Positions 1 through 5,325 are shown, counted from the first letter of the stretch. The stretch is DNA of 9,193 bases from an uncultured Bacilli bacterium (GCA_947624855.1 CANQMC010000044.1:1-9193), one strand, 5' to 3'. A program made the numbers and translations. Notes: generated by a model from the sequence alone, not told the origin.

Positions 1-15
1 TAATTGTTAAATTTT

Positions 16-73
16 ATGTAACATTTTCACTAATTATTCGTTTCAAAAAATGTAACATTTTTACTAATTATTC
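16..73. repeat. 24-bp direct repeat upstream of rpsF
   Basis: Two copies of a 24-bp sequence beginning ATGTAACATTTT and ending CTAATTATTC lie at 16-39 and 50-73. They differ at one base (C28 versus T62), and their starts are 34 bp apart, close to three helical turns. They sit about 30 bp upstream of the rpsF -35 box. Each copy contains the near-palindrome ATGTAACAT. They could be tandem binding sites for a regulator, or debris of the preceding intergenic region. No coding sequence is seen in 1-201. Confidence 0.7.
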
Positions 74-103
74 ATAAAAGGATTAACAAATAACAACTTT
101 TTA

Positions 104-132
104 TTTACAAATCAACAAAATTAAGATATAAT
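104..132 (+). promoter_or_regulatory. sigma-A promoter of the rpsF-ssb-rpsR operon
   Basis: A -35 box TTTACA (104-109) and a perfect -10 box TATAAT (127-132) are separated by 17 bp. The predicted transcript starts near 139, giving a leader of roughly 60 nt before the rpsF ATG. No other promoter is needed for the three genes that follow. Confidence 0.85.
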
Positions 133-138
133 ACATAC

Positions 139-197
139 GAGTATTAAGTTACTCCTTGCTTATAGTATATATAAGCCAAAAGACCATGAGGAGGTGG
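139..197 (+). promoter_or_regulatory. Structured rpsF leader with possible SD sequestration
   Basis: The predicted leader can form GAGTA/TACTC (139-143 with 150-154, six-base loop) and GCTTATA/TATAAGC (158-164 with 170-176, five-base loop). CTCCT at 152-156 is complementary to AGGAG at 189-193, the core of the strong rpsF SD. Pairing of the SD with 152-156 would compete with the first hairpin, so a two-state translational switch is possible. S6:S18 autoregulatory leaders are known in bacteria, but I do not see that motif clearly here; the regulatory role is inferred. Confidence 0.45.
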
Positions 198-201
198 AAA
201 A

Positions 202-492
202 ATGACTAATTATGAAATCATGTTTATAGTAAAAACTACTATGGAAGCTGATAATATTAAAAAGAGTATTGAAAATATGAAAAAAATTATCACTGATGAT
301 AAAGGTAAAATAGTAGAAACTAAAGACATGGGCGAAAAGAAATTAGCATATCCAATTAAGAAAGAAATAAATGGATATTATTATGTTTTAAAGGTTGAAG
401 CAAAACCAGAAACAATAAGCGAATTCAATCGTCGTGCCTTAATTGATGAAACGATATTAAGACATTTAATTATTAAATTAGATGAGGAGTAA
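202..492 (+). CDS. rpsF: 30S ribosomal protein S6
   Basis: This 96-residue protein has the S6 fold signature. It starts with the YEIMFIV strand, has the central DMGEKKLAYPIKKEINGYYYV segment and ends with the FNRRALIDETILRHLIIKLDE helix and strand. Length is normal for S6, which forms a heterodimer with S18 on the 30S platform. The ATG at 202 follows an excellent SD (AGGAGGTGG, 189-197). It is the first gene of the rpsF-ssb-rpsR operon, and its last codons contain the SD (GAGGAG, 484-489) for ssb, so the two are likely translationally coupled. Identification is secure from sequence and gene order. Confidence 0.97.
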   Translation: MTNYEIMFIVKTTMEADNIKKSIENMKKIITDDKGKIVETKDMGEKKLAYPIKKEINGYYYVLKVEAKPETISEFNRRALIDETILRHLIIKLDEE

Positions 493-495
493 AAA

Positions 496-969
496 ATGAA
501 TAAAGTAATATTAATAGGAAGATTAACAAGAGATCCTGAATTAAGAACAACATCTTCAAATTTAAGTGTAGCAACATTTACAGTAGCGACTACAAGACCT
601 TATATTCCCCAAAATGGTGGAGTACCAGAAAGTGATTTTATTAACTGTGTTGTTTGGCGTCGTCAAGCAGAAAATTTAGCTAAATATTGTCATAAAGGAA
701 GTCAAATAGCCCTTGAAGGTCGCATTCAAACTAGAAATTATGTTGGTAATGATGGATCAAGAAGATACGTTACAGAAGTATTATGTGATAATATTACATT
801 TTTGGGTTCTAAAGATAATAATACTGTTGCAAGTTATCAAGATAATAATTATCAACCGGCACCAGCTCCAAGTGATGTAGATAATATGCCATCAATTGAT
901 ATATCTGAAGACCCATTTAAAGATTTTGGTGAAGAAATTGCTTTAAGCGATGACGATTTACCATTTTAA
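496..969 (+). CDS. ssb: Single-stranded DNA-binding protein
   Basis: This 157-residue SSB has an N-terminal OB fold of about 110 residues: MNKVILIGRLTRDPELR, then the VATFTVAT strand, DFINCVVWRRQAENLAKY and GSQIALEGRIQTRNY. A flexible low-complexity linker follows, rich in N, Q, P, A, S and D. The protein ends in the acidic tip DDDLPF, which in the family recruits repair and replication partners. SSB coats single-stranded DNA during replication, recombination and repair. It begins 3 nt after the rpsF stop codon and sits between rpsF and rpsR, the conserved Firmicutes arrangement. Start and length are typical. Confidence 0.97.
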   Translation: MNKVILIGRLTRDPELRTTSSNLSVATFTVATTRPYIPQNGGVPESDFINCVVWRRQAENLAKYCHKGSQIALEGRIQTRNYVGNDGSRRYVTEVLCDNITFLGSKDNNTVASYQDNNYQPAPAPSDVDNMPSIDISEDPFKDFGEEIALSDDDLPF

Positions 970-983
970 AAAGGAGGATTAAC

Positions 984-1199
984 ATGGCTGAATATTTTCG
1001 TAAGAAAAAGAAAATTTGTCAAATGTGTGCAGGCAAAAGTGTTGATTATAAAGATGTTATGATTATTAATAAATATATTAATGACAAAGGCAAAATCATG
1101 CCAAGACGTATGACTGGAGCATGTGCTAAACATCAAAGACACATAGCTAAACAAATTAAATATGCAAGATTAATGGCCTTAGTACCATTTGTTAAATAA
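984..1199 (+). CDS. rpsR: 30S ribosomal protein S18
   Basis: This 71-residue protein has the S18 core MPRRMTGACAKHQRHIAKQIKYARLMALVPF. It carries a full potential zinc site: C12 and C15 (CQMC) plus C47 and H50 (CAKH), the cysteine-containing form of S18. S18 pairs with S6 in the 30S platform. AAGGAGG lies just upstream of the ATG, 14 nt after the ssb stop. It is the last gene of the operon; its stop codon overlaps the terminator stem. A 62-codon antisense reading frame over it is a shadow. Confidence 0.97.
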   Translation: MAEYFRKKKKICQMCAGKSVDYKDVMIINKYINDKGKIMPRRMTGACAKHQRHIAKQIKYARLMALVPFVK

Positions 1200-1218
1200 T
1201 ACCTTCGGGTATTTTTTT
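1198..1218 (+). terminator. rho-independent terminator of the rpsR operon
   Basis: The stem AATACC/GGTATT (1198-1203 with 1208-1213) closes a stable UUCG tetraloop (1204-1207) and runs into a run of seven T (1212-1218). The left arm starts inside the rpsR stop codon, a very compact arrangement. Confidence 0.93.
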
Positions 1219-1242
1219 AATTTATAATTTTTGATAACTTTT

Positions 1243-1255
1243 GACAACCTTTGTC
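1243..1255. promoter_or_regulatory. Small dyad GACAA-CCT-TTGTC upstream of the STAS/sigma operon
   Basis: A perfect 5-bp inverted repeat with a 3-bp centre lies about 60 bp before the STAS start and overlaps a TTGACA hexamer (1241-1246). It could be a protein-binding site, but a dyad this short may be chance. Confidence 0.3.
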
Positions 1256-1261
1256 GAACGT

Positions 1262-1291
1262 GTTTAAAAATAATTAAAAATGTTCTATATT
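1262..1291 (+). promoter_or_regulatory. Candidate promoter of the STAS/sigma operon
   Basis: A sigma-A reading is TTTAAA (1263-1268), 17 bp, TATATT (1286-1291), with a start near 1298. The same place also holds GTTTAA (1262-1267), the -35 element of SigB-type promoters, with GTTCTAT 14 bp downstream as a poor match to the GGGTAT-type -10. The TTGACA at 1241 has only TTAAAA at the correct distance. The gene upstream is cut off by a strong terminator, so a promoter must be in this interval, but which sigma factor uses it is uncertain. Confidence 0.45.
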
Positions 1292-1311
1292 AAAGTAGCA
1301 AAGGTGATATT

Positions 1312-1644
1312 ATGTTAAAAGTAGATATGGAATATGAAAAAAATATTCTTTATGTAAGATTAAAAGGAATCTTAGATCGGAAAGTATGTTATAAAATTAA
1401 TAACTATATTGTTCCTGTTGTTTTAAAACATAAAATTAAATATTTAGTTTTTAATTTATTTGATCTAGAAGATATTGATGAATCCGGTTTAGATTCTCTT
1501 CTTAATACGAAATGTGCTATTAAAACCAATAAAGGTAAAATTTGTTTATGTGAAGTAAGTGATGATATAAGATTAAAAATAAAAAGATTAAGAATGAAAG
1601 TAGCTTCTAATGAATTAGCAGCTAATCAATTAATAAGAATCTAA
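1312..1644 (+). CDS. STAS-domain anti-sigma factor antagonist (SpoIIAA/RsbV-like)
   Basis: This 110-residue single STAS domain resembles SpoIIAA: VDMEYEKNILYVRLKGILD, then KIKYLVFNLFDLEDIDESGLDSLL. In SpoIIAA the phosphorylated serine is S58 in DSSGLG; here S58 lies in DESGLD at the same residue number, so the regulatory serine is kept. In the family the unphosphorylated antagonist binds the anti-sigma kinase and frees the sigma factor. The next gene is a SigF/SigG-like sigma factor, and the stop and start overlap (TAATG, 1642-1646), so the pair is translationally coupled. No kinase gene is present between or beside them, which is unusual. AAAGGTGAT just upstream of the ATG is the SD. Confidence 0.88.
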   Translation: MLKVDMEYEKNILYVRLKGILDRKVCYKINNYIVPVVLKHKIKYLVFNLFDLEDIDESGLDSLLNTKCAIKTNKGKICLCEVSDDIRLKIKRLRMKVASNELAANQLIRI

Positions 1645-2285
1645 TGACAGCAAATGAATTAATAGATGCCCATATGGGTTTAATAAAAACCATCGCTAAC
1701 AAATTTTACAATATGGATAAAGAAGATTTAATCCAAGTAGGAGTTATTGGTTTATTAAAAGCACATAAAAATTTTAAAGATAATGGTGATACTAAATTTA
1801 GTACTTACGCCTATACTTATATCTTTGGCGAAATGTATGCTTTAGCTAAAAGTAATCGTAATATTAAAGTTAGTAAAGATTTACTTAAAATATATAAAGT
1901 AGTTGAAAAAACTCGATATGAACTAGCCCAAAGAATGAATAGAATACCATCTAATGAAGAAGTTGCTTTATTTTTAGAATATGACATTAATTTAGTTAAT
2001 GAAGCTATTTTAAGTACATGTAGTATGATGAGCCTAGATGATGAAGCAAATGAATTAAATTTACATGAAGTTATACCAGATCAAAAAACAACAAATCCAG
2101 ATTTAAAACTAGATTTAGATGATAGCTTTAAAGTATTAAATAATTGTGAAAAAGAAATTATTAAATCTCGTTATTATGAAGATTTAACTCAAAGTGAAGT
2201 AGCTAAAAAATTAAATATGACCCAGGTAATGGTATCAAGATATGAAAAGAAAAGTTTAGATAAAATGCGAGCTGTTTTAGAATAA
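1644..2285 (+). CDS. SigF/SigG/SigB-family RNA polymerase sigma factor
   Basis: This 213-residue group 3 sigma factor is shorter than the roughly 255 residues of SpoIIAC. Region 2 covers about residues 5-75, with EDLIQVGVIGLLKA and KFSTYAYTYIFGEM for core binding and melting and SNRNIKVSK near region 2.4. Region 3 is about 78-130. Region 4 is about 160-210, ending in a helix-turn-helix LTQSEVAKKLNMTQVMVSRYEKKSL that is very like the SigF/SigG version. The protein has no tryptophan. It overlaps the upstream STAS gene by one base. Family context says its activity is controlled by an anti-sigma factor, but that gene is not in this window. Whether it drives sporulation, stress or another programme cannot be told from sequence. 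Confidence 0.92.
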   Translation: MTANELIDAHMGLIKTIANKFYNMDKEDLIQVGVIGLLKAHKNFKDNGDTKFSTYAYTYIFGEMYALAKSNRNIKVSKDLLKIYKVVEKTRYELAQRMNRIPSNEEVALFLEYDINLVNEAILSTCSMMSLDDEANELNLHEVIPDQKTTNPDLKLDLDDSFKVLNNCEKEIIKSRYYEDLTQSEVAKKLNMTQVMVSRYEKKSLDKMRAVLE

Positions 2286-2304
2286 CACTTAAATGTGTTA
2301 TTTT
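2281..2304 (+). terminator. Probable terminator of the STAS/sigma operon
   Basis: AATAACAC (2281-2288) pairs perfectly with GTGTTATT (2295-2302) around a six-base loop, and TTTT (2301-2304) begins within the right arm. The stem includes the sigma-factor stop codon. The T run is short, so termination may be partial. Confidence 0.7.
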
Positions 2305-2306
2305 AA

Positions 2307-2335
2307 TTTACAAATAAATTTTAAAATGATATAAT
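2307..2335 (+). promoter_or_regulatory. sigma-A promoter of tRNA-Thr
   Basis: TTTACA (2307-2312), 17 bp, TATAAT (2330-2335), with an extended -10 TGA just upstream (2327-2329). Both boxes are identical to those of the rpsF promoter. The predicted start near 2341-2342 leaves only about three nucleotides before the mature tRNA. Confidence 0.88.
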
Positions 2336-2344
2336 AATATCAAT

Positions 2345-2420
2345 GCTGAAGTAGCTCAGTCGGTAGAGCAACGCACTCGTAATGCGTAGGTCGTAGGTTC
2401 AATTCCTATCTTCAGCACCA
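2345..2420 (+). tRNA. tRNA-Thr (anticodon CGT)
   Basis: All four arms fold. The acceptor is GCTGAAG/CTTCAGC (7 bp) and the D arm GCTC/GAGC. The anticodon stem ACGCA/TGCGT closes the loop CTCGTAA with anticodon CGT, reading ACG (Thr). The T arm is GTAGG/CCTAT with one G-T pair and loop TTCAATT. A discriminator A and an encoded CCA end at 2420. CGT is the rarer threonine anticodon in AT-rich genomes, where another tRNA usually covers ACN codons. No terminator follows directly; the fic gene begins 111 bp downstream in the same orientation. Confidence 0.97.
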
Positions 2421-2434
2421 GATAGATACCAAAC

Positions 2435-2502
2435 TCGGACTTTTATAGTTCGGACTAATATACTTCAATTTATAGAAAATTTTAAAGGTGTCGAATTCGG
2501 AC
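2435..2502 (+). repeat. Three TCGGAC repeats between tRNA-Thr and fic
   Basis: TCGGAC occurs at 2435-2440, 2450-2455 and 2497-2502. The first two are extended to TCGGACT and are exactly 15 bp apart. In a region this AT-rich three copies of a GC-rich hexamer within 70 bp are unlikely by chance. The function is unknown; operator sites or remnants of an insertion beside the tRNA are possibilities. Confidence 0.5.
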
Positions 2503-2512
2503 ACCTTTAAAA
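2480..2512 (+). other. 13-bp perfect hairpin upstream of fic, no T tract
   Basis: TTTTAAAGGTGTC (2480-2492) pairs perfectly with GACACCTTTAAAA (2500-2512) around the loop GAATTCG. On the plus strand no T run follows, so it does not look like a terminator of the tRNA transcript. On the minus strand the stem is followed by TTTTCT, but no minus-strand gene leads into it. It ends 20 bp before the fic start codon and could affect stability or processing of a tRNA-fic transcript, or be an operator. Confidence 0.6.
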
Positions 2513-2531
2513 ATGAAAGTTGGTGAATTTA

Positions 2532-3275
2532 ATGAATATAAATAAAATAAAAAATGAATTAATTCAACAAAAACAATCTAAATTTAAGGGAAATATATAT
2601 CATTATTCACAAGTTAATTTTGCTTATAATTCTAATAAAATTGAAGGTAGTAGATTAACCTGTGAACAAACTGAGGCAATCTTTGATACATCTTCTTTTA
2701 TTCCCAAAAGTGATGATTTAATTAAATTAGATGATTTAATAGAATCTAAAAATCATTTTAAACTATTTGATTATATGTTAGATAATGTAGATGAACTTTT
2801 AACTAAAGATATGATAATTAAAATGAATAAGATATTAAAAAGAAATACTAGTGATGAAGAAAATCCTAGATATAATGTTGGTGGATTTAAAGTTGTTCCA
2901 AACATTATCGGAGTTTATAACGTTATTAATACTATTGCTCCAGATGACGTTGAAAAAGAAATAGAAAAATTATTAAAAGAATATAATTCTAAAAGTAATA
3001 TTACTATAAAAGATATTGTTGATTTTCATTTTCGATTTGAAAAAATTCATCCTTTTGGTGATGGAAATGGTCGTATAGGTAGAATCATCATGTTTAAAGA
3101 ATGCTTAAGAAATAACATTATGCCATTTATTGTTTTGGATACTGATGAATCTTATTATATTAGAGGTTTAAAAGAATATGAAAATGATAAAATGTTTTTA
3201 ATAGATACTATAAAGCATGAACAAGATTTATATGAAGAAATTTGTAAAGAATTATTAAATTTTAATATAGAATAA
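2532..3275 (+). CDS. Fic domain protein, class II (probable AMP-transferase)
   Basis: The protein is 247 residues from ATG 2532. Earlier TTG/GTG codons at 2520/2523 are part of the SD (GGTGA, 2522-2526), so I reject them as starts. The complete Fic signature HPFGDGNGRIGR lies at residues 173-184: catalytic H173, D177 for magnesium, and G178, N179, G180, R181 and R184 for nucleotide phosphates. An N-terminal SNKIEG (S34-G39) matches the inhibitory motif [S/T]xxxE[G/N], so E38 probably holds the enzyme in check; this is class II. The flap is near 118-130 (FKVVPNIIGVYNV). Family members transfer AMP from ATP to Ser, Thr or Tyr of targets; the target here is unknown. No antitoxin partner gene is adjacent, which fits an enzyme carrying its own inhibitor. 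It stands alone after tRNA-Thr, and its own promoter is not obvious. Confidence 0.93.
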   Translation: MNINKIKNELIQQKQSKFKGNIYHYSQVNFAYNSNKIEGSRLTCEQTEAIFDTSSFIPKSDDLIKLDDLIESKNHFKLFDYMLDNVDELLTKDMIIKMNKILKRNTSDEENPRYNVGGFKVVPNIIGVYNVINTIAPDDVEKEIEKLLKEYNSKSNITIKDIVDFHFRFEKIHPFGDGNGRIGRIIMFKECLRNNIMPFIVLDTDESYYIRGLKEYENDKMFLIDTIKHEQDLYEEICKELLNFNIE

Positions 3276-3303
3276 TTTTTAAAATTAAATCTGTTTAACT
3301 ATA

Positions 3304-3729
3304 TTATCTTTTTATTAATAAACGAGATTTATCAATTTTTTTGGGTAAATATAATTGGGTAACTAACTCCTCCATAGCGTATATTTGCCTTTGATCAAAA
3401 TTTGAAATGTTTTCTTGGGCTTCTTCTTTTGATATATTAATAACTGATTTAAGATTGCCACTATTTTGGATCATAGATAGTAATCCCCAAGCATAAGCTA
3501 ATTGAAAGGCATATTCCAAATCTACATAATTATTTCCTTCTATACTTTCTTTTTTACAAACATCTTCAAATAAGAAATAAAATTCTGGGTTATCATAAAA
3601 ATCATATAAATCTTTTTGCAATTGTTGATTTTCAAAAATTGGTGTTTTCTCTTGTAAAACAATAATTGAAGATAATAAATTTAAAAAACCATAATTTGAA
3701 ATACTTTTTTTAACACTTTCTTTTAACAT
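3304..3729 (-). CDS. Hypothetical 141-residue acidic helical protein
   Basis: I do not recognise a family. The reading frame is supported by a good SD (AAGGAGA on the minus strand, about 3735-3741) and an extended -10 promoter. The sequence looks alpha-helical and soluble, with no signal peptide or membrane segment. Notable stretches are DFYDNPEFYFLFEDVC and EYAFQLAYAWGLLSMI, both aromatic-rich, and a charged C-terminus. It is convergent with fic and divergent from the coiled-coil membrane protein at 3903. No regulatory link to either is shown beyond overlapping promoters with the latter. Confidence 0.75.
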   Translation of the reverse strand: MLKESVKKSISNYGFLNLLSSIIVLQEKTPIFENQQLQKDLYDFYDNPEFYFLFEDVCKKESIEGNNYVDLEYAFQLAYAWGLLSMIQNSGNLKSVINISKEEAQENISNFDQRQIYAMEELVTQLYLPKKIDKSRLLIKR

Positions 3730-3752
3730 AAAATTCTCCTTACATCGTATTA

Positions 3753-3781
3753 ATTATAACATAATTTTGACTGATTTTCCA
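3753..3781 (-). promoter_or_regulatory. Promoter of the minus-strand hypothetical gene
   Basis: Read on the minus strand this is TGGAAA (3776-3781), 17 bp, TATAAT (3753-3758), preceded by an extended -10 TGT (3759-3761). The -35 matches the consensus at 4 of 6 bases. It overlaps the plus-strand TTGACT at 3767-3772, so the two directions may compete. Confidence 0.6.
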
Positions 3782-3796
3782 TCTTTGTAATATAAT
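3767..3796 (+). promoter_or_regulatory. Upstream candidate promoter of the coiled-coil protein gene
   Basis: TTGACT (3767-3772), 18 bp, TATAAT (3791-3796). It would give a leader of about 100 nt before the ATG at 3903 and could be a second promoter beside the closer one at 3851-3879. The intervening bases are extremely AT-rich, so chance -10 matches are likely. Confidence 0.4.
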
Positions 3797-3850
3797 ATAT
3801 AAGAGAGTATATAATATAATAATTTAAGATTAATGTCCAATAATTACCTA

Positions 3851-3879
3851 TTGATTTTTTGTATATATTATGTTATACT
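3851..3879 (+). promoter_or_regulatory. Main sigma-A promoter of the coiled-coil protein gene
   Basis: TTGATT (3851-3856), 17 bp, TATACT (3874-3879), with an extended -10 TGT at 3871-3873. Transcription would start near 3886, immediately before the purine-rich SD (GAGGAAGGGG, about 3888-3898), so the leader is very short. Confidence 0.8.
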
Positions 3880-3902
3880 CATAGCAAGAGGAAGGGGATA
3901 AC

Positions 3903-5258
3903 ATGAAAAAGTTATCATCAAATTATTTTAAAATCGTATGTGGTATGTGTTTAATCGCCGGTGTAGGTGGTATAGCCTTAAATTATAATAAACAAAATGA
4001 TTTAATTTCTAGTAATAATGCTAAAGCTTTATATGCCGAAAATGCAATATTAGTAGATAAACAAAAAGAAGTTTTAAAAGCTAATGAAGAAATCGAAAAG
4101 GCTGAGGCCCAAGTTGAAAAGAGTCAAAAAACTGTTGCTGCTGCTAATAAAGAAATTGCTAAAGCTGATGTAATAAAAAAGGAAGCTAAAGAAGAAGTTA
4201 AAGAAGCTGAAACAGCAGTTAAAAAAGCAAATGCCGATATAGAAGCTGCCGAAAAAGAATTAAAAACAGCCAAAACTGATGCTGAAAGAAAAGAAGCCAA
4301 AGCTAAAATAAAAGCTGCTGAAGCTGAAGTAAAAAAAGCAGTAGAAATTAAGAAAACAGCTGAATCTAAAGTTAAAGCAGCCGAAGAAACAAAAAAGCAA
4401 GCTGAAATTGAAATTAAGAAAGCAGTAGAAACTAAAAAAGTAGCTGAATCTAAAGTTAAAGCTGCAGAAGAAACAAAAAAACAAGCCGAAAATGAAATAA
4501 AAAAAGTTGTAGAAACTAAAAAAGAAACAGAAACTAAAGCTCAAACTGTAGAAGAACCTAAAAAACAAGTTACAACTGAAACAAAGAAAGCTGAACCTAA
4601 AAAAACAGAGACAAAGAAAACTGAATCAGCTTCAAAACAAACAGAAACTAAGAAAGAATCTGGTAGATCTTTTACTGATGAACAATTACAATATATGTTA
4701 GAACAAGCTAAGAAAGGCGAAGAAAGACAAAGACAAGAATATGAAGCTGCAGTTCAAGCTCAAAAAGAAGCAGCTGCTGCAAAGAAAGCTGAAAGAGAAG
4801 CTCAAGAAAAAGCTGAACAAGAAAGACTTGAAAAAGAAGCTGCAGAAAGAGCAGCCCGTGAATCTACAGAAAGCTTAAAAAATAGAGGAGTTGCTACTTC
4901 AGAAACTCAATTTAATTCTCAAAACCTAACAGTGGCTCAAAAAAATATTGATAAGTCATTTGATCCTAATACCAAAGATAATCCTCAAAAAATTGTATGT
5001 ACTGGTAATAACTGTGGTGGCGAAAACAATAGAGGATATATCTGGTTTGCCGCATTTGAATGTAAATATGCTATATTTAAACAACCAGGTACTAACAAAT
5101 TATCAACTAATGCTATAATAGGAAGACGTGGTAGTATAACTTCTTGGACCCAATATGCTCCAAATGAAGTAAATGGTCATAAATTCGTTAGATGGGAAGT
5201 ATCTACTAAAGTAGTAGAAAAAATACAAATGAATGTTTATACAGCTATTTATGAATAA
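3903..5258 (+). CDS. Membrane-anchored or secreted coiled-coil protein with C-terminal repeat-like domain
   Basis: This 451-residue protein has four parts. Residues 1-28 are a KK start plus a hydrophobic stretch (IVCGMCLIAGVGGIAL), a signal or anchor segment; no convincing cleavage site or lipobox is seen. Residues about 50-325 are an Ala/Glu/Lys-rich coiled coil, TolA-like in composition, including three tandem 28-residue repeats (144-227) and a Lys/Thr/Glu linker (about 205-253). Residues about 326-378 are an Asn/Gln/Ser-rich linker with C366 and C371. Residues about 379-451 are a beta-rich tail with C387, ending GHKFVRWEV...VYTAIYE, which resembles Listeria-Bacteroides/InlB-B-type repeats (weak, by eye). 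An outward-projecting rod carrying a terminal module is a reasonable inference; function is unknown. No LPXTG motif is present. Confidence 0.85.
   Translation: MKKLSSNYFKIVCGMCLIAGVGGIALNYNKQNDLISSNNAKALYAENAILVDKQKEVLKANEEIEKAEAQVEKSQKTVAAANKEIAKADVIKKEAKEEVKEAETAVKKANADIEAAEKELKTAKTDAERKEAKAKIKAAEAEVKKAVEIKKTAESKVKAAEETKKQAEIEIKKAVETKKVAESKVKAAEETKKQAENEIKKVVETKKETETKAQTVEEPKKQVTTETKKAEPKKTETKKTESASKQTETKKESGRSFTDEQLQYMLEQAKKGEERQRQEYEAAVQAQKEAAAAKKAEREAQEKAEQERLEKEAAERAARESTESLKNRGVATSETQFNSQNLTVAQKNIDKSFDPNTKDNPQKIVCTGNNCGGENNRGYIWFAAFECKYAIFKQPGTNKLSTNAIIGRRGSITSWTQYAPNEVNGHKFVRWEVSTKVVEKIQMNVYTAIYE
4332..4583 (+). repeat. Three tandem 84-bp repeats (28 residues, four heptads)
   Basis: Copies lie at 4332-4415, 4416-4499 and 4500-4583, in frame. 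Copies 1 and 2 differ at 11 of 84 bases by my hand count and encode nearly identical residues (KKAVE...ESKVKAAEETKKQAE). Copy 3 has diverged (KKVVETKKETETKAQTVEEPKKQ). Exactly 28 residues equals four heptads, so copy number can change without breaking the coiled-coil register. Confidence 0.9.
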
Positions 5259-5271
5259 TAAACTAAATTAT

Positions 5272-5299
5272 AAAAGACTATTGATTTGATAGTCTTTTT
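5272..5299 (+). terminator. rho-independent terminator of the coiled-coil protein gene
   Basis: AAAAGACTAT (5272-5281) pairs perfectly with ATAGTCTTTT (5289-5298) around a seven-base loop, with a T run inside and after the right arm. The A run on the left means it may also act on the opposite strand, but no minus-strand gene needs it. Confidence 0.88.
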
Positions 5300-5325
5300 A
5301 TATAAAATTAATACTTTAACATTTA

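Noticed and set aside
966..1154. Minus-strand open frame of 62 codons over rpsR
   Set aside because: It is fully antisense to a certain rpsR, is Phe/Ser/His-rich as expected from reversed Lys-rich coding, and has no SD.
2520..2531. Upstream TTG/GTG start for fic
   Set aside because: These codons overlap the GGTGA SD that serves ATG 2532. The same arrangement is seen at 5748 versus 5757.
2421..2531. Attachment site (att) of an integrated element beside tRNA-Thr
   Set aside because: No direct repeat of the tRNA 3' end, integrase or phage gene is visible in the window, so it is left only as a possibility.
3285..3298. Small TTAAA-TCTG-TTTAA stem between convergent fic and the minus-strand gene
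   Set aside because: A five-pair A-T stem is too weak to call a terminator in a sequence this AT-rich.
3783..3830. AT-rich near-repeats of TATAATATAATA upstream of the rod protein gene
   Set aside because: Low-complexity AT sequence; imperfect copies are expected by chance, so no separate repeat is claimed.
4260..4568. Minus-strand open frame of 102 codons with a Phe/Ser/Cys repeat pattern
   Set aside because: It is the mirror of the Lys/Glu/Ala-rich coiled coil. The repetitive Phe composition comes from that gene's codons, not from a membrane protein.
4332..4583. CRISPR-like or minisatellite array
   Set aside because: The 84-bp units are in-frame coding repeats with heptad spacing, without unique spacers.
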